From Euryarchaeota archaeon UBA130 (GTDB lineage: Archaea > Thermoplasmatota > Poseidoniia > Poseidoniales > Thalassarchaeaceae): a stretch of DNA of 64,000 bases. The stretch's first letter is position 1; every line of letters starts with the position of its first letter. The position numbers and the translations under genes are program-made. The notes under the pieces are model-generated. The model had not been told where the DNA came from. It saw only the letters and a program-made list of their open reading frames with translations, and searched no databases. Below, one piece after another: positions 27,083-36,220 of the stretch. The stretch spans positions 17,156-81,155 of the forward strand of contig DAVY01000006.1 in assembly GCA_002505775.1 (NCBI GenBank), written 5' to 3'.

Positions 27083-28132
27083 TTATGCTATTTCAGGTCC
27101 TGAAATTTCAACCCCATTTACTCTCATCAACTCTATTACTGATATCAAAACTTCTCTAGGGAGACTTTCAGGAGGGTGAACGCCACAAGGTAGCATGTTA
27201 GGATCTTTTAGCCACGAAATTATACACCCTAATGTTACCAATCCTGTAGTTCGTGCCATCGAAGAGTCCCCTCCAGATCCATGATCAATAACCACCCACC
27301 TCATTGCTCTATTCTCAGCGTCGTATGCTACAACTTCCATCCATGTGAACTCTGGTCTTTTTGGATCAAAGCACCATTCCTCCAACAGTTTTCGCTCGTC
27401 TAATTCCCCACTATTTCTCTCATCTATAAATTTCTGAATATGTCCCGGCCATCTAACGGTGTATTCAGACATCTCTTCAGCTGGAATATTAGTCAAAACT
27501 GATCTAAGGCCATCAGTCAAGAATGCCTCCATAGTACCCTTCCCTCTAACATCGAAAAAATGCCTCTCCGAGAGAGCTGGAATTGTAACTATTCCAGAAT
27601 TCCTAACAACCCTGGCTGGCCGAGTGTATTCTGCGATAACGTCATTTGGAGAGAATGGTGCCATATATTTCCAAGCCCCATCGGGTTTTGTTGGATTCCC
27701 ACCAACTCTAATTTCCGCTTTAGACATATATCCCATAACCCTGTAGGCCTCGGATAGTAGCATATTTGACAACCCCGGGGCTATACCTACATCCCAAAGA
27801 ATTCTTGAACCATTATTTTGTAATTCTATGCTACCATTATCTGGGGTAATCTCACTGAAGCTCAGGTCTACTATGGGCCATTCGCCACTAGATAGCTTTC
27901 TTGTAAGGTCGTATCCAATATTCCCCGGGAGCATGTTAACAACCAAATCAACATTATCGAATGCAGACAACTCCACATCCATTGCATTGACCTTGACCAT
28001 GGTAATGTTGGGATGGTCAAAAGAAATATTCGGGTCAAGATCGTAAACCTGTACTTTATACCCCTCCTCCGCTAATTTCCTCGCTACATAAGACCCTACA
28101 AGTCCAGCGCCAAAGCAATGGACAGTCTTCAT
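27083..28132 (-). CDS. Saccharopine dehydrogenase-like NAD(P)-dependent oxidoreductase
   Basis: The Rossmann N-terminus TVHCFGAGLVGSYVARKL, NVDLVVNMLPGNIG and DLSFSE identify the saccharopine dehydrogenase or lysine 6-dehydrogenase superfamily. GIAPGLSNMLLSEA and the C-terminal domain with KAEIRVGGNP complete the pattern. Family reactions include lysine catabolism and carboxynorspermidine synthesis; the substrate cannot be named from sequence. A longer frame to 28258 adds non-homologous residues and overlaps the trpS promoter and start. ATG 28132 puts the Gly-rich loop at the N-terminus, giving 349 residues. It converges with the preceding surface gene without a gap. Confidence 0.83.
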   Translation of the reverse strand: MKTVHCFGAGLVGSYVARKLAEEGYKVQVYDLDPNISFDHPNITMVKVNAMDVELSAFDNVDLVVNMLPGNIGYDLTRKLSSGEWPIVDLSFSEITPDNGSIELQNNGSRILWDVGIAPGLSNMLLSEAYRVMGYMSKAEIRVGGNPTKPDGAWKYMAPFSPNDVIAEYTRPARVVRNSGIVTIPALSERHFFDVRGKGTMEAFLTDGLRSVLTNIPAEEMSEYTVRWPGHIQKFIDERNSGELDERKLLEEWCFDPKRPEFTWMEVVAYDAENRAMRWVVIDHGSGGDSSMARTTGLVTLGCIISWLKDPNMLPCGVHPPESLPREVLISVIELMRVNGVEISGPEIA

Positions 28133-28230
28133 GCCCCTTCGTAGTTGATGCCCTCTATTGCACCTTCGGTTAGATATATCGAGACATATTCCTGCGATGA
28201 CTTGATTGAGTGGTCCATATTCCAAGGCCC

Positions 28231-29613
28231 ATGGACGGTGACGGTGCCATTGATCCATGGTCCTCAGAGGGAGACACTAATTACTCTCGAATAGTCAATA
28301 AATTCGGACTACAGAAGGTCGACCCGTCTTTACTCCCAAATCCTGGATTACTGCACAGGAGGGGCATAGTTTTCGCACACAGGGATCTTGATGTGGCTGT
28401 TAGGTGTATCAGAGACGGCTCTCCCCTTGGAGTTCTAACTGGACTGATGCCAAGCGGTGGAATGCACTTGGGGCACAGCATGGTGATAGAGCAGGTAAAG
28501 TGGTTCCAGCAACAAGGTGCCGACGTTACAGTGGCAGTAGCTGATCTTGAAGCCCTCGCAACAAGAGGAATCAGCCTCTCAGACGGACGTAGAACTGCAA
28601 TTGAAGAATATGTGCTAAATTATGCTGCCCTGGGTCTAGACCCTTCAAACTCAAGCGTGTACTTCCAGAGCGCGAGGCCAGATGTCCAGAGATTGGGATT
28701 TGAACTGGGAAGAAGAACCAATCTTTCAGAATTCGAAGCTATTTATGGATTTACTGGGAACACAAATTTAGCCCATGTACAAGCCCCTATGGTGCAAGTA
28801 GGGGATATTGTCCATCCTCAATTAGAAGATTTTGGTGGACTAAGGCCAATTGTAGTCCCTGTTGGGATAGACCAAGATCCACATCTCAGACTAACAAGGG
28901 ATATCGTGGCAAAGACACATTGGTTCAATATCAACCCGAGGAAGTCTGGTGGCCTAACCATATCCCTCTCCATTCAGGATGACAACTCCAAAATTTTTGG
29001 CGTAGAGAACGGGGGGAGGATAAACAGAGAAATCAGAGCAAGTATCTTTCAAAGAGTCATTGAGATAGTCTCAACACTCGGATTTGCTGACTCTATCCCC
29101 AATCCCAAGCATGGGATATTGGAAATACCCGGTGCCACCAATTCAGACAAGTACTCAATTAGACTTAGGCTACTAGGACTAGAGAGGGAACTTGGAGGTC
29201 TCGGCTTGATGACACCATGTTCCACCTATCACAGATTTGCCCCCGGGATGACAGGGGGCAAGATGTCATCTTCAAAACCTGAGTCTACAATCTTCATGAA
29301 CGATACGATAGACACAATGTCTAAGAAAGTAAAGAGAGCAGTGAGCGGAGGAAAATCAACAGTCGAGGAGCACAGAAGAATGGGTGGCGATTGTAGTAAG
29401 GATGTCCCATTCAAATACTTGGAATTCTTTTTTGAAGAGGATGACACTGCCATTTACGATATTAAGAGAGAATACGAAAGCGGTAGGATGCTTGCAGGTG
29501 AAATGAAGCAACTCTGCATAGAGAAGGCTAGCGAATGGCTCGAAGAAATTTCTGAAAAAAGGGAGATGTGGAGAGATCGCATAGGAGAATTTTTAGCCCC
29601 AGACTCTAATTAA
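28231..29613 (+). CDS. trpS: Tryptophanyl-tRNA synthetase
   Basis: Class Ic aminoacyl-tRNA synthetase charging tRNA-Trp. The HIGH-like motif is GLMPSGGMHLGHSM and the KMSKS motif is GGKMSSSKPES. GDIVHPQL and PIVVPVGIDQDPHLRLTRDI are archaeal/eukaryotic TrpRS signatures. ATG 28231 is the preferred start (460 residues); an upstream GTG at 28210 would add seven residues. The 98 bases between it and the divergent dehydrogenase contain AT-rich TTAGATATATC that could serve as a TATA element on either strand. The last eight bases overlap the convergent ZPR1 gene. Confidence 0.95.
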   Translation: MDGDGAIDPWSSEGDTNYSRIVNKFGLQKVDPSLLPNPGLLHRRGIVFAHRDLDVAVRCIRDGSPLGVLTGLMPSGGMHLGHSMVIEQVKWFQQQGADVTVAVADLEALATRGISLSDGRRTAIEEYVLNYAALGLDPSNSSVYFQSARPDVQRLGFELGRRTNLSEFEAIYGFTGNTNLAHVQAPMVQVGDIVHPQLEDFGGLRPIVVPVGIDQDPHLRLTRDIVAKTHWFNINPRKSGGLTISLSIQDDNSKIFGVENGGRINREIRASIFQRVIEIVSTLGFADSIPNPKHGILEIPGATNSDKYSIRLRLLGLERELGGLGLMTPCSTYHRFAPGMTGGKMSSSKPESTIFMNDTIDTMSKKVKRAVSGGKSTVEEHRRMGGDCSKDVPFKYLEFFFEEDDTAIYDIKREYESGRMLAGEMKQLCIEKASEWLEEISEKREMWRDRIGEFLAPDSN

Positions 29614-30217
29614 CATCTTCACTATTGAGGTCAAAAACTGGGTAAACTGGACCAGGGTCCAGGTCCTTAGCTTGCTCTTCGGAAATCTCTGTTGATGTCG
29701 CATCACCGTGAAGTATCTGACTGTGCCCAATGGGATCTAGCAATTCCAGAGTTACAACCTCTTGAGCGGTTTTCACAAGTTCTATTCTACCGAGAAGATT
29801 ATCACATTTCCCCAATATTTCCGTATCCCCTTCACTTTCGGCCTGTCTCCTAATTGTCCCAATCGCATCACAGAACCTCTCTAAGACCCCCTCCACATTA
29901 GAAATATAACCGGTGGAGCTTGAGCCCGGTGAGACCTCCAATCCCAATTCTGATATCCTGACTGTGCATGAGGAAGATCTAACTACTCTGGCATCAAGGT
30001 GTGTATTGTCCTCTATTTTTAGTTTCCAAGAGCCCGGCTTTTTCCCTTCGGCAGGAATGAAATCTGTAACTCTCCAGCCGCACTTGGAGCAAGACATTGT
30101 AATTTGAGTATGCTCCCCAAAATAGGGAATCTCAGATGTATGAGCTAGCATTCTCAGAGAATTATCCTGCCCACAGATTGGGCACGAGTGCTCGACCATA
30201 CTTTCCATAACTACCAC
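29606..30217 (-). CDS. ZPR1 zinc-finger protein
   Basis: Archaeal ZPR1-family protein. A zinc finger of the form CPICG-x28-CSKCGW opens the protein, followed by the beta-rich ZPR1 domain (EIPYFGEHTQITM; LKIEDNTHLDARVVRSSSCTV; ISELGLEVSPGSSSTG; TNVEGVLERF-like SNVEGVLERF). Eukaryotic ZPR1 has two such modules and binds EF-1A; archaeal forms have one. 203 residues is normal. Nested ATGs leave the exact start open by up to six codons. It is followed at once by the SepF gene upstream on the same strand, so the two are likely co-transcribed. Confidence 0.88.
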   Translation of the reverse strand: MVVMESMVEHSCPICGQDNSLRMLAHTSEIPYFGEHTQITMSCSKCGWRVTDFIPAEGKKPGSWKLKIEDNTHLDARVVRSSSCTVRISELGLEVSPGSSSTGYISNVEGVLERFCDAIGTIRRQAESEGDTEILGKCDNLLGRIELVKTAQEVVTLELLDPIGHSQILHGDATSTEISEEQAKDLDPGPVYPVFDLNSEDVN

Positions 30218-30607
30218 TCATCTGCTCGTCGTACTTGAAAAACTCGATGGCAGTAACAAAAGTCTCTTTTCACCCAGTCTTAGTACCTCCCCGGAGATAT
30301 CGTCCTCGACAAATCTTTGAATTTTATTCACTGCTACATTCAATTCAAGGTCGTTGTTGATAATTTTCCCCATTTTAACTATGACAATATCCCCTTCAGA
30401 AACCCAATTCATAATCTCCGATATTCCGGTTAAATCTTGGAGCTCTGCCCTCCGTATTACTGTGTCACCGACTATTCTTGGTACGGGGGCATCTGGATAT
30501 GAAGAGCCTAAGTCATGGTAATCTTGACCAGGTCCCAAACTCTCTCTATGAGTGTCAGAATTACTCACTTCGATCCACTTTGGACTCTCTCGTTTACCCC
30601 TTGCCAC
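30218..30607 (-). CDS. sepF: SepF-like cell-division protein (DUF552)
   Basis: Protein of 129 residues whose C-terminal half (GDIVIVKMGKIINNDLELNV, NKIQRFVEDDISGEVLRLGE, KRLLLLPSSF) matches archaeal SepF, the small protein that ties FtsZ to the membrane in archaea without FtsA. The N-terminal 45 residues are polar and Pro-rich. I do not see the amphipathic membrane-targeting helix that usually opens the protein, so either the start is wrong or anchoring differs. No ftsZ is in the window. The stop abuts the ZPR1 start. The family call is from motif recognition in a short protein. Confidence 0.72.
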   Translation of the reverse strand: MARGKRESPKWIEVSNSDTHRESLGPGQDYHDLGSSYPDAPVPRIVGDTVIRRAELQDLTGISEIMNWVSEGDIVIVKMGKIINNDLELNVAVNKIQRFVEDDISGEVLRLGEKRLLLLPSSFSSTTSR

Positions 30608-30697
30608 GATACTGCCGCTGTCATTTACCCCTTGATATATCCGGTTATTTGTCGAGTAATTAAGCTAGATGATTACGATTTTCTCGGACCACACTCC

Positions 30698-30742
30698 CGT
30701 CGGATTCATAAGGGGTTGACCTGAGAAAGGCTCGTCGGACTC
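30698..30742. repeat. Pair of near-identical 10-bp direct repeats upstream of psmB
   Basis: CGTCGGATTC at 30698-30707 and CGTCGGACTC at 30733-30742 match at nine of ten positions, 35 bases apart, in the 150-base region between sepF and psmB. Spacing of about three and a half helical turns is compatible with a protein-binding pair, but chance cannot be excluded. I see no gene in the region. Confidence 0.3.
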
Positions 30743-30757
30743 ACCGGCGGTGATTAG

Positions 30758-31384
30758 ATGGATTCAACTTTAGACGCAGTTAAGACAGGCACCAGCACCA
30801 TTGGAATAACATTCAATGGGGGTGTGGTTGTAGGAGCAGACCATAGGGCAACAATGGGACATTTTATCGCAAACAAAAGCGTCAAGAAGTTATTCGACAT
30901 ATCTGACTATGTCGCTCTAACCACTGCCGGCTTGGTAGGGCACGCCCAATCGCTCTCGAGAACGCTTTCTGCTGAATTGAAACTTTACGAATTAAAACAG
31001 GGTAAGCCGATGACAGTTAAGGGTGCGGCGACACTCACCGCGAACATCCTTGTCGGAAGGCCTCACTATGTTCAACTGCTGATAGTAGGCGTCGACAGCT
31101 CAGGACCAAGTGTCTACAGCATAGACTCAGCTGGCGGATCGATACCAGATGTGTACTGCGCCACGGGTTCTGGTAGCCCTTACATGTACGGCGTTTTGGA
31201 AGATCAGTTCAAACCTAACATGTCTGAGAAGGACGCACTCAAGGTAGCTGCTAAGGCACTACTGGCTTCAGCCCAGAGGGATGCGGCAAGCGGAAACGGC
31301 ATGGACCTAGCGGTAATCACCCCCGAAGTTGGATATAGACAACTAACAGAGGAAGAGGTATCTTCCCTAATCCAATCCCTATAA
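30758..31384 (+). CDS. psmB: Proteasome subunit beta
   Basis: Catalytic beta subunit of the archaeal 20S proteasome. An 11-residue propeptide ends in KTG, and cleavage would expose Thr12 (TSTIGITFNGG), the active-site nucleophile. The other active-site residues are in VGADHRATMG (Asp17 equivalent) and SVKKLF (Lys33 equivalent); GSGSPYMYGVLE and RDAASGNGMDLAVI complete the pattern. 208 residues is standard. No alpha subunit or PAN ATPase is nearby. The 150-base upstream region suggests its own promoter. Confidence 0.97.
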   Translation: MDSTLDAVKTGTSTIGITFNGGVVVGADHRATMGHFIANKSVKKLFDISDYVALTTAGLVGHAQSLSRTLSAELKLYELKQGKPMTVKGAATLTANILVGRPHYVQLLIVGVDSSGPSVYSIDSAGGSIPDVYCATGSGSPYMYGVLEDQFKPNMSEKDALKVAAKALLASAQRDAASGNGMDLAVITPEVGYRQLTEEEVSSLIQSL

Positions 31385-31444
31385 CACTCACCAAGTGAAT
31401 CCCCTGTCATGACAGGATGAATGGCGTGAGCTGGAAGTGAAAAA

Positions 31445-33364
31445 TTGAGATTGACCTTCACCGAGATAAAGAATAAAATTTCGAAGTTAGTCCCTGAAGG
31501 TTTAGAGTATGAAGTGGATTTAGAGGCAGGCTCCATATCAATCATAACAAAAGAACCCGCTTCTTTTGGAGGGGCCGGAGGAAATAGCCTAACAGTAAAA
31601 ATCGCTAAAGCAATCAGAAGAAGGGTAGTAATAAGGCCCCATCCAAGCATGCTCTCAACAGAAGATGAAGTAAACGATGCAGTTTCCAGAATATTGCCTG
31701 AGGAAGCTCAGGTAAGAAGGATATGGCTTGACCCAGCATTGTCCGAAGTCACTATAGAGGCAGACGATCCAAAGTCTGCAGTGGGACAAAAAGGGTCGAA
31801 TATTCAGCAGTTAAGAAATGAAATTGGGTGGCTAGTTAATATCGTTAGAGCCCCCGCTAGGGAGAGTAGAACACAGACAGATATCAGGAGGTTTAGGAAG
31901 GATTTAGCAGAAGAAAGAAAGACGCTCCTTAGAAAATTTGGGACCAGAATTTACAGGCCTCAGAGGCCCGGTCCTTCCTGGGTGAGAGTGACAGCCTTAG
32001 GATCATACAGAGAGGTTGGCAGGGCTATGCACTTAGTAACAACTAATGAGTCAAAGGTATTAGTGGACTGTGGTGCAAAGCCTACCTCCAATAGGAACGA
32101 AGTTCAGCCTTTCTTTGCGGCCCCCGAAATGCTACCTTTGGACAATATCGATGCAGTAGTGATAACCCACGCTCACGTAGACCATATTGGAATGTTACCA
32201 GTCCTCTTCAGGTTTGGGTACAAGGGACCAGTCTATTGTACTCAACCAACTAGAGATTTGATGACCCTCTTACAGATGGACTACATCAAAGTAGCACAGG
32301 CAGAAGGAAATGAAGCACCATACTCAAAGTCCGATATTCAGGAGTGCATCAAACACGTTGTCGATGTCAATTGGGGGGAGAAGACTGATATCGCTCCAGA
32401 CATCAAAATGACAATGGAGAACGCTGGCCATATTTTGGGATCATCTAGTGTGTACATGCAAATCGGAGAAGGTAGAGATGAACACAAGTTACTATTCTCT
32501 GGCGATATAAAATACGAGAAATCATGGCTTTTTGACGCGGCTACAGTCCGCTTCAATAAGGTCGATACCCTAGTTATAGAATCGACCTATGGCGGTCCTC
32601 AGAGTATTCAGCCAACCAGGCAACAAGCGACTCAGGACCTCCAGGATTTGATTATGGATACATTATCTAGGAAGGGTAAAATTTTCTGTCCTGTTTTTGC
32701 TGTAGGCAGATCCCAAGAAGTGATGATGGCAATTGATGAGTTATTCAAATCAGAAAAGGTGACTCCAGTAACCGTCTGGCTTGATGGGATGATTTCAGAA
32801 GCAACAGCCATCCATACCAGTCATCCCAATTACCTCAATAAGGATTTACGTGGGAAGATGCTACGAGGCGGGGCTGAGAATCCATTCAATTCAAAGTGGT
32901 TTAGGCAAGTTGAGTCTAGAGACCAGAGAGAGTCGATTCTTCTGGATCCATCTCCTTGTATAGTCTTGGCAACAAGTGGCATGATGACGGGTGGGCCTAT
33001 TGTGGAGTACTTCAAGCACTGGGCACCTGAACCGGGCAACACCCTATGCTTTGTTGGATACCAGGCATCTGGGACTTTAGGTAGGAGACTTCAAGATGGG
33101 CACTCTCAAGTTCCTCTGGTCGACAAAGGACAGACTCTCATGGTAGATGTCCGGTGCAATATGGTGATTATTGACGGTTTTAGTGGCCATTCTGACAGAA
33201 ACCAACTGATGGACTACGTAAAGGCTCTGAACCCTACGCCTAGAAAGATCATCTGTCACCATGGAGACCCACAAACATGTAACGCATTCAGAAAAGGACT
33301 CAGGGAGAAGTTCAAAGTACAAACATATGCACCTGACAATCTGGAAACATTAAGACTAGTCTAA
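31445..33364 (+). CDS. aCPSF1: KH-domain beta-CASP ribonuclease, transcription termination factor
   Basis: Archaeal CPSF1, the metallo-beta-lactamase/beta-CASP RNase that cleaves 3' ends at U-rich sites and promotes transcription termination. The N-terminal region holds two KH-like domains, with the GQKG loop at 114-117. Metal-binding motif 2 is THAHVDH at 241-247. Later motifs are NAGHILGSSSVYM, LLFSGDIKYE, ESTYGG, PVFAVGRSQE, LATSGMMTGGP and GFSGHSDRNQLMDYV, then HHGDP. 639 residues is the family length. The start is TTG with no better ATG; the family N-terminus begins at this point. It is the only termination-related gene in view. Confidence 0.96.
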   Translation: MRLTFTEIKNKISKLVPEGLEYEVDLEAGSISIITKEPASFGGAGGNSLTVKIAKAIRRRVVIRPHPSMLSTEDEVNDAVSRILPEEAQVRRIWLDPALSEVTIEADDPKSAVGQKGSNIQQLRNEIGWLVNIVRAPARESRTQTDIRRFRKDLAEERKTLLRKFGTRIYRPQRPGPSWVRVTALGSYREVGRAMHLVTTNESKVLVDCGAKPTSNRNEVQPFFAAPEMLPLDNIDAVVITHAHVDHIGMLPVLFRFGYKGPVYCTQPTRDLMTLLQMDYIKVAQAEGNEAPYSKSDIQECIKHVVDVNWGEKTDIAPDIKMTMENAGHILGSSSVYMQIGEGRDEHKLLFSGDIKYEKSWLFDAATVRFNKVDTLVIESTYGGPQSIQPTRQQATQDLQDLIMDTLSRKGKIFCPVFAVGRSQEVMMAIDELFKSEKVTPVTVWLDGMISEATAIHTSHPNYLNKDLRGKMLRGGAENPFNSKWFRQVESRDQRESILLDPSPCIVLATSGMMTGGPIVEYFKHWAPEPGNTLCFVGYQASGTLGRRLQDGHSQVPLVDKGQTLMVDVRCNMVIIDGFSGHSDRNQLMDYVKALNPTPRKIICHHGDPQTCNAFRKGLREKFKVQTYAPDNLETLRLV

Positions 33365-33366
33365 GT

Positions 33367-33636
33367 TTACAATATGGGCGTGTCGTAACCGAATTCTCCT
33401 GCACTGATCTCGTTCTTTTCAATATCTTCTTCATCTTCCATCCATTCAAAACTCTCTTCCACTACGATCTTATGCGACTCGCCACCAGATAAAGCCAATG
33501 AAATTGTAAATGGAATTAACAATAGAGAAATCCAAGAGTTCGATCCAACCTCTCCAGAGCTATAAATGGACAACAATGATACAAGAATCAATACAGTTGT
33601 TGCTAACCAGCCGACCTTCCACCGAACATTGTCCAC
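33367..33636 (-). CDS. Small two-helix membrane protein
   Basis: Protein of 89 residues with hydrophobic helices at about 9-26 and 33-50 followed by an acidic cytoplasmic tail (EWMEDEEDIEKNE). No family recognised. It converges on aCPSF1 with two bases between stops. Its size and composition are plausible for a real gene, but with no homology evidence the call is moderate. Confidence 0.5.
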   Translation of the reverse strand: MDNVRWKVGWLATTVLILVSLLSIYSSGEVGSNSWISLLLIPFTISLALSGGESHKIVVEESFEWMEDEEDIEKNEISAGEFGYDTPIL

Positions 33637-33699
33637 AATGTTCAGAAGAGGTGGTTACTAATCAGTCAAACTCTTGAACCCAGAATTTCAGGCACCTTC

Positions 33700-34134
33700 A
33701 TGCAGGAGCGTTGGGCAATGGTCAGATGCGAATGTGGAAGATACTTTGGATCCAGCCTGAAAAAAATTGTCAATTGCCCCAGATGCAACTCTAATAAAAA
33801 TCATAAAATTATGAAAAAGTTCTCATCATCCGAATCATTAAGGAATCAAATATCCAAGGCAAACACACCATCAGAAATCGAAAATGAGATCACATCAAGA
33901 CTGGAAACATATGAGAAACCCAATCGCGACACTGGATTAATTGGAAAAGAATTAATTGGAAAAATACTAGCAACATCAACTTTCAATGAAAACATTATCT
34001 CCATCGACTCAATCTCAAATTCCATCAAGGAGCTATCTCTGACCAAAATCAGCCCTGAGGACATAATTGAGATACTTGAAGCATCCTCTTTGGTGGTAAG
34101 AAACTCAAATGGGACGTGGACCGTTTTTCAGTAA
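33700..34134 (+). CDS. Small zinc-ribbon protein (DUF1922-like N-terminus)
   Basis: Protein of 144 residues beginning with a zinc ribbon, MVRCECGRYFGSSLKKIVNC-PRC (two CxC/CxxC pairs), similar to the small archaeal DUF1922 ribbon. A polar Ser/Lys-rich linker follows. The C-terminal 80 residues look like a winged helix (LIGKELIGKILA; ISPEDIIEILEASSLVVRNSNGTWTVF), suggesting DNA binding or a transcription-associated role. ATG 33718, six codons in, begins exactly at the ribbon and may be the true start. It precedes the tRNA-Pro gene by 33 bases. Confidence 0.68.
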   Translation: MQERWAMVRCECGRYFGSSLKKIVNCPRCNSNKNHKIMKKFSSSESLRNQISKANTPSEIENEITSRLETYEKPNRDTGLIGKELIGKILATSTFNENIISIDSISNSIKELSLTKISPEDIIEILEASSLVVRNSNGTWTVFQ

Positions 34135-34167
34135 CGTTCATTCAAGAGATGCTCTGGGAAACGATAG

Positions 34168-34245
34168 GGGCCCGTGGGTTAGTCTGGTCTATGCTAGATG
34201 CTTTGGGAGCATTTGACCCTGGTTCAAATCCAGGCGGGCCCACCA
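34168..34245 (+). tRNA. tRNA-Pro (anticodon UGG), CCA encoded
   Basis: The acceptor stem GGGCCCG pairs perfectly with CGGGCCC, followed by A and a genomically encoded CCA ending at 34245. The anticodon arm is GATGC-TTTGGGA-GCATT, giving anticodon TGG. The T arm CCTGG-TTCAAAT-CCAGG is perfect and the variable loop has four bases. The D arm is weak but has the usual archaeal Pro sequence GTCTGGTCTA. No intron. The CCA abuts the 3' end of the convergent Nudix gene. Confidence 0.96.
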
Positions 34246-35004
34246 CTAAATCAATCTCTTGAGTGCCTCAATATCAAAAATTGAAACCGCAATGTCAATA
34301 GCTTCAGGAATTCTAAACCAACGCGCCTCTTCAATTTCATCATCTTTTGGGATAATCTCACGATCTTCGAATTCTCCATGACATTTGTATGTGAATGAAA
34401 TCCAGTTGATACCATCCTCGTTGAAAATTTCTTCTTGTATGAAAGCCTCTTCACCAGCACCATGGGGCTCCCCGTTCTCTCCCTTTGGATCATCTATTAC
34501 TATCGAAATCCCCAACTCCTCCATGGCCTCTCTAACAGCCGCTTCACGTGGGTGCTCGCCATAATCTACGAATCCACCCGGAAGTGTCCAACAACCTGAA
34601 AAAAATCCCCTGGATACCTTCGCCAAAAGAACCTGATCTTGACTGTTCAAAATCATCACCTTACTGACAACTCTGTGTATTGTTCTGTAAACAGATTCCC
34701 TCGCAACCGGATCAACTGCGTTATCACTGATCACGGAATCTTTCCATGCCCACTCTCCTGGCCAGTCTATCAGGGGCTTGCCATGAACCACAGTGTGATA
34801 TTCTTGCCCAAGTCTGAATTTATTTGTCCTGACCTCCTCCCAACTAATTCCAAAATCTGACAACTCACTATCAGTTGGAAGTCGTATAACCTCGGTCTCA
34901 CCATTTAGATTAGCTCTACCGGTTTGAGGAATCGCAGGTCCAGTTCCATCACCATATACAAGGAGTAATTTACCATCAGACTCGAGGTATACATGCTTCG
35001 TCAT
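34246..35004 (-). CDS. Nudix hydrolase
   Basis: A complete Nudix box GX5EX7REUXEEXGU occupies residues 144-166 ([20 protein letters not shown] then LGI), binding magnesium for hydrolysis of a nucleoside diphosphate linked to another group. The 140-residue N-terminal part is a separate domain ([38 protein letters not shown]). The substrate is unknown. The C-terminal helix [11 protein letters not shown] is typical. The protein is 252 residues, longer than a bare Nudix domain. It is 15 bases downstream of mdh on the same strand, suggesting a two-gene unit, and an NAD-related substrate is possible. Confidence 0.87.
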   Translation of the reverse strand: MTKHVYLESDGKLLLVYGDGTGPAIPQTGRANLNGETEVIRLPTDSELSDFGISWEEVRTNKFRLGQEYHTVVHGKPLIDWPGEWAWKDSVISDNAVDPVARESVYRTIHRVVSKVMILNSQDQVLLAKVSRGFFSGCWTLPGGFVDYGEHPREAAVREAMEELGISIVIDDPKGENGEPHGAGEEAFIQEEIFNEDGINWISFTYKCHGEFEDREIIPKDDEIEEARWFRIPEAIDIAVSIFDIEALKRLI

Positions 35005-35019
35005 TCGTACACCTTACTG

Positions 35020-36048
35020 TCAATTCAAAAGCCCTGTAACCGCTTGTCTTTCTTCCATAAGCATAGCCACATTTTCATCAATCTTTGACTGGGCGAACGA
35101 GTCTATTGGAAGATCCTGAACAACCTCTATTTGACCATTTTGACATCTGCATGGGAAGCTGAATACTAGTCCCTCCGGAACTCCGTACCAACCTTCGGAA
35201 GGCAAGGCCATGGAAACAATCCTTCCATTAGACCCCTGCCACCAGTCACGCATGTGATCAATAGCGGCCGATGCAGCCGAGGCAGCTGAAGAGGCACCTC
35301 TAGCGACAATTACGGCTTTGCCCCTTGTTGCAACAGTGTCTAAAAACTCACCTTTCAACCAATCCAAATCAAAAACGTCTGTAGCCCTTCTACCATCTAC
35401 TGTCGCAAATCTTGGGTCCGGATACATAGTATTCGCATGATTGCCCCAGATGAATACATCATGTATTTTGGATGCTGGCACGCCTGAACGTTCCGCCATC
35501 TGGCCGACGGCTCGATTCTGATCGAGCCTCGTCATTGCGGTAAATTGCCTCGAGGGAATGCGTGGGGAATTTGCATTGGCAATAAGTGCATTCGTATTAC
35601 AAGGATTGCCTACTGTTATCACTTTAACATTCTTAGAGGCAACCTCGTCAATAGCCTTCCCTTGGCCGACGAATATTGGACCATTGGCTGCAACCAAATC
35701 TGATCTATCCATGTCCTTAGTTCTAGGCCTTGATCCGACTAGGAATATAGCATGAGCGCCTTGGAATGCAACATTGGCATCATCAGTGCAAACTATATCG
35801 TGAACCAACGGGAATGCAGAGTCTCTTAATTCCATCCTGACGCCTTCTAGTCTTTGCATTCCTGGGGGTATCTCCAGTAGCTGGAGAATAACTGGTTGTT
35901 CCTTTCCGAAACAATCCCCACTCGCAATCCTCCACAATAGGGCGTATCCAATATTTCCTGCAGCTCCGGTTACAGCTACGCGTATTGCTTCAGTATCATC
36001 ACCTTTACTCGTAAACCCTACCGCGTTTTCTCCCAAATCTCCGGACAC
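35020..36048 (-). CDS. mdh: Malate dehydrogenase (cytosolic-type)
   Basis: NAD(P)-dependent interconversion of malate and oxaloacetate. [20 protein letters not shown] is the NAD-binding loop of the group with eukaryotic cytosolic and many bacterial enzymes. [14 protein letters not shown] carries the substrate Arg loop, [12 protein letters not shown] the cofactor Asn, and [13 protein letters not shown] the catalytic His. [12 protein letters not shown] completes the family pattern. 342 residues, with about 20 extra at the N-terminus that may be non-native; a start nearer [10 protein letters not shown] is possible. Many archaea instead have LDH-like MDH, so the type is bacterial-looking. It is divergent from the transhydrogenase operon. 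Confidence 0.92.
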   Translation of the reverse strand: MSGDLGENAVGFTSKGDDTEAIRVAVTGAAGNIGYALLWRIASGDCFGKEQPVILQLLEIPPGMQRLEGVRMELRDSAFPLVHDIVCTDDANVAFQGAHAIFLVGSRPRTKDMDRSDLVAANGPIFVGQGKAIDEVASKNVKVITVGNPCNTNALIANANSPRIPSRQFTAMTRLDQNRAVGQMAERSGVPASKIHDVFIWGNHANTMYPDPRFATVDGRRATDVFDLDWLKGEFLDTVATRGKAVIVARGASSAASAASAAIDHMRDWWQGSNGRIVSMALPSEGWYGVPEGLVFSFPCRCQNGQIEVVQDLPIDSFAQSKIDENVAMLMEERQAVTGLLN

Positions 36049-36146
36049 AATCTCTCCTCATGCAGGCGAGTAAGATTAGGGTATTAGCACTTTGCGAAGT
36101 AGAGACATAAATCACTCTCAGCTTATCCTCTAATGACTTTGAGAAT

Positions 36147-36166
36147 ATTGAGCCGACGGCTTCAAT
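36147..36166. promoter_or_regulatory. Imperfect inverted repeat in the mdh-pntA intergenic region
   Basis: ATTGAGCCG-A-CGGCTTCAAT is symmetric except for one extra base. It sits about 55-75 bases upstream of the pntA start and about 100 from mdh, inside a 172-base divergent region with no gene. It could be an operator for the two redox genes or a stem-loop in a leader. Function is inferred from position only. Confidence 0.4.
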
Positions 36167-36220
36167 AAGCGCCTACTTATCGGAGGTTCATTATTGGTCT
36201 CGGGACTGCAGAGGGATAAG

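Noticed and set aside
30668..30724. Possible C/D-box guide RNA (ATGAT-like then CTGA) upstream of psmB
   Set aside because: The C box deviates from RUGAUGA and no C'/D' pair is present.
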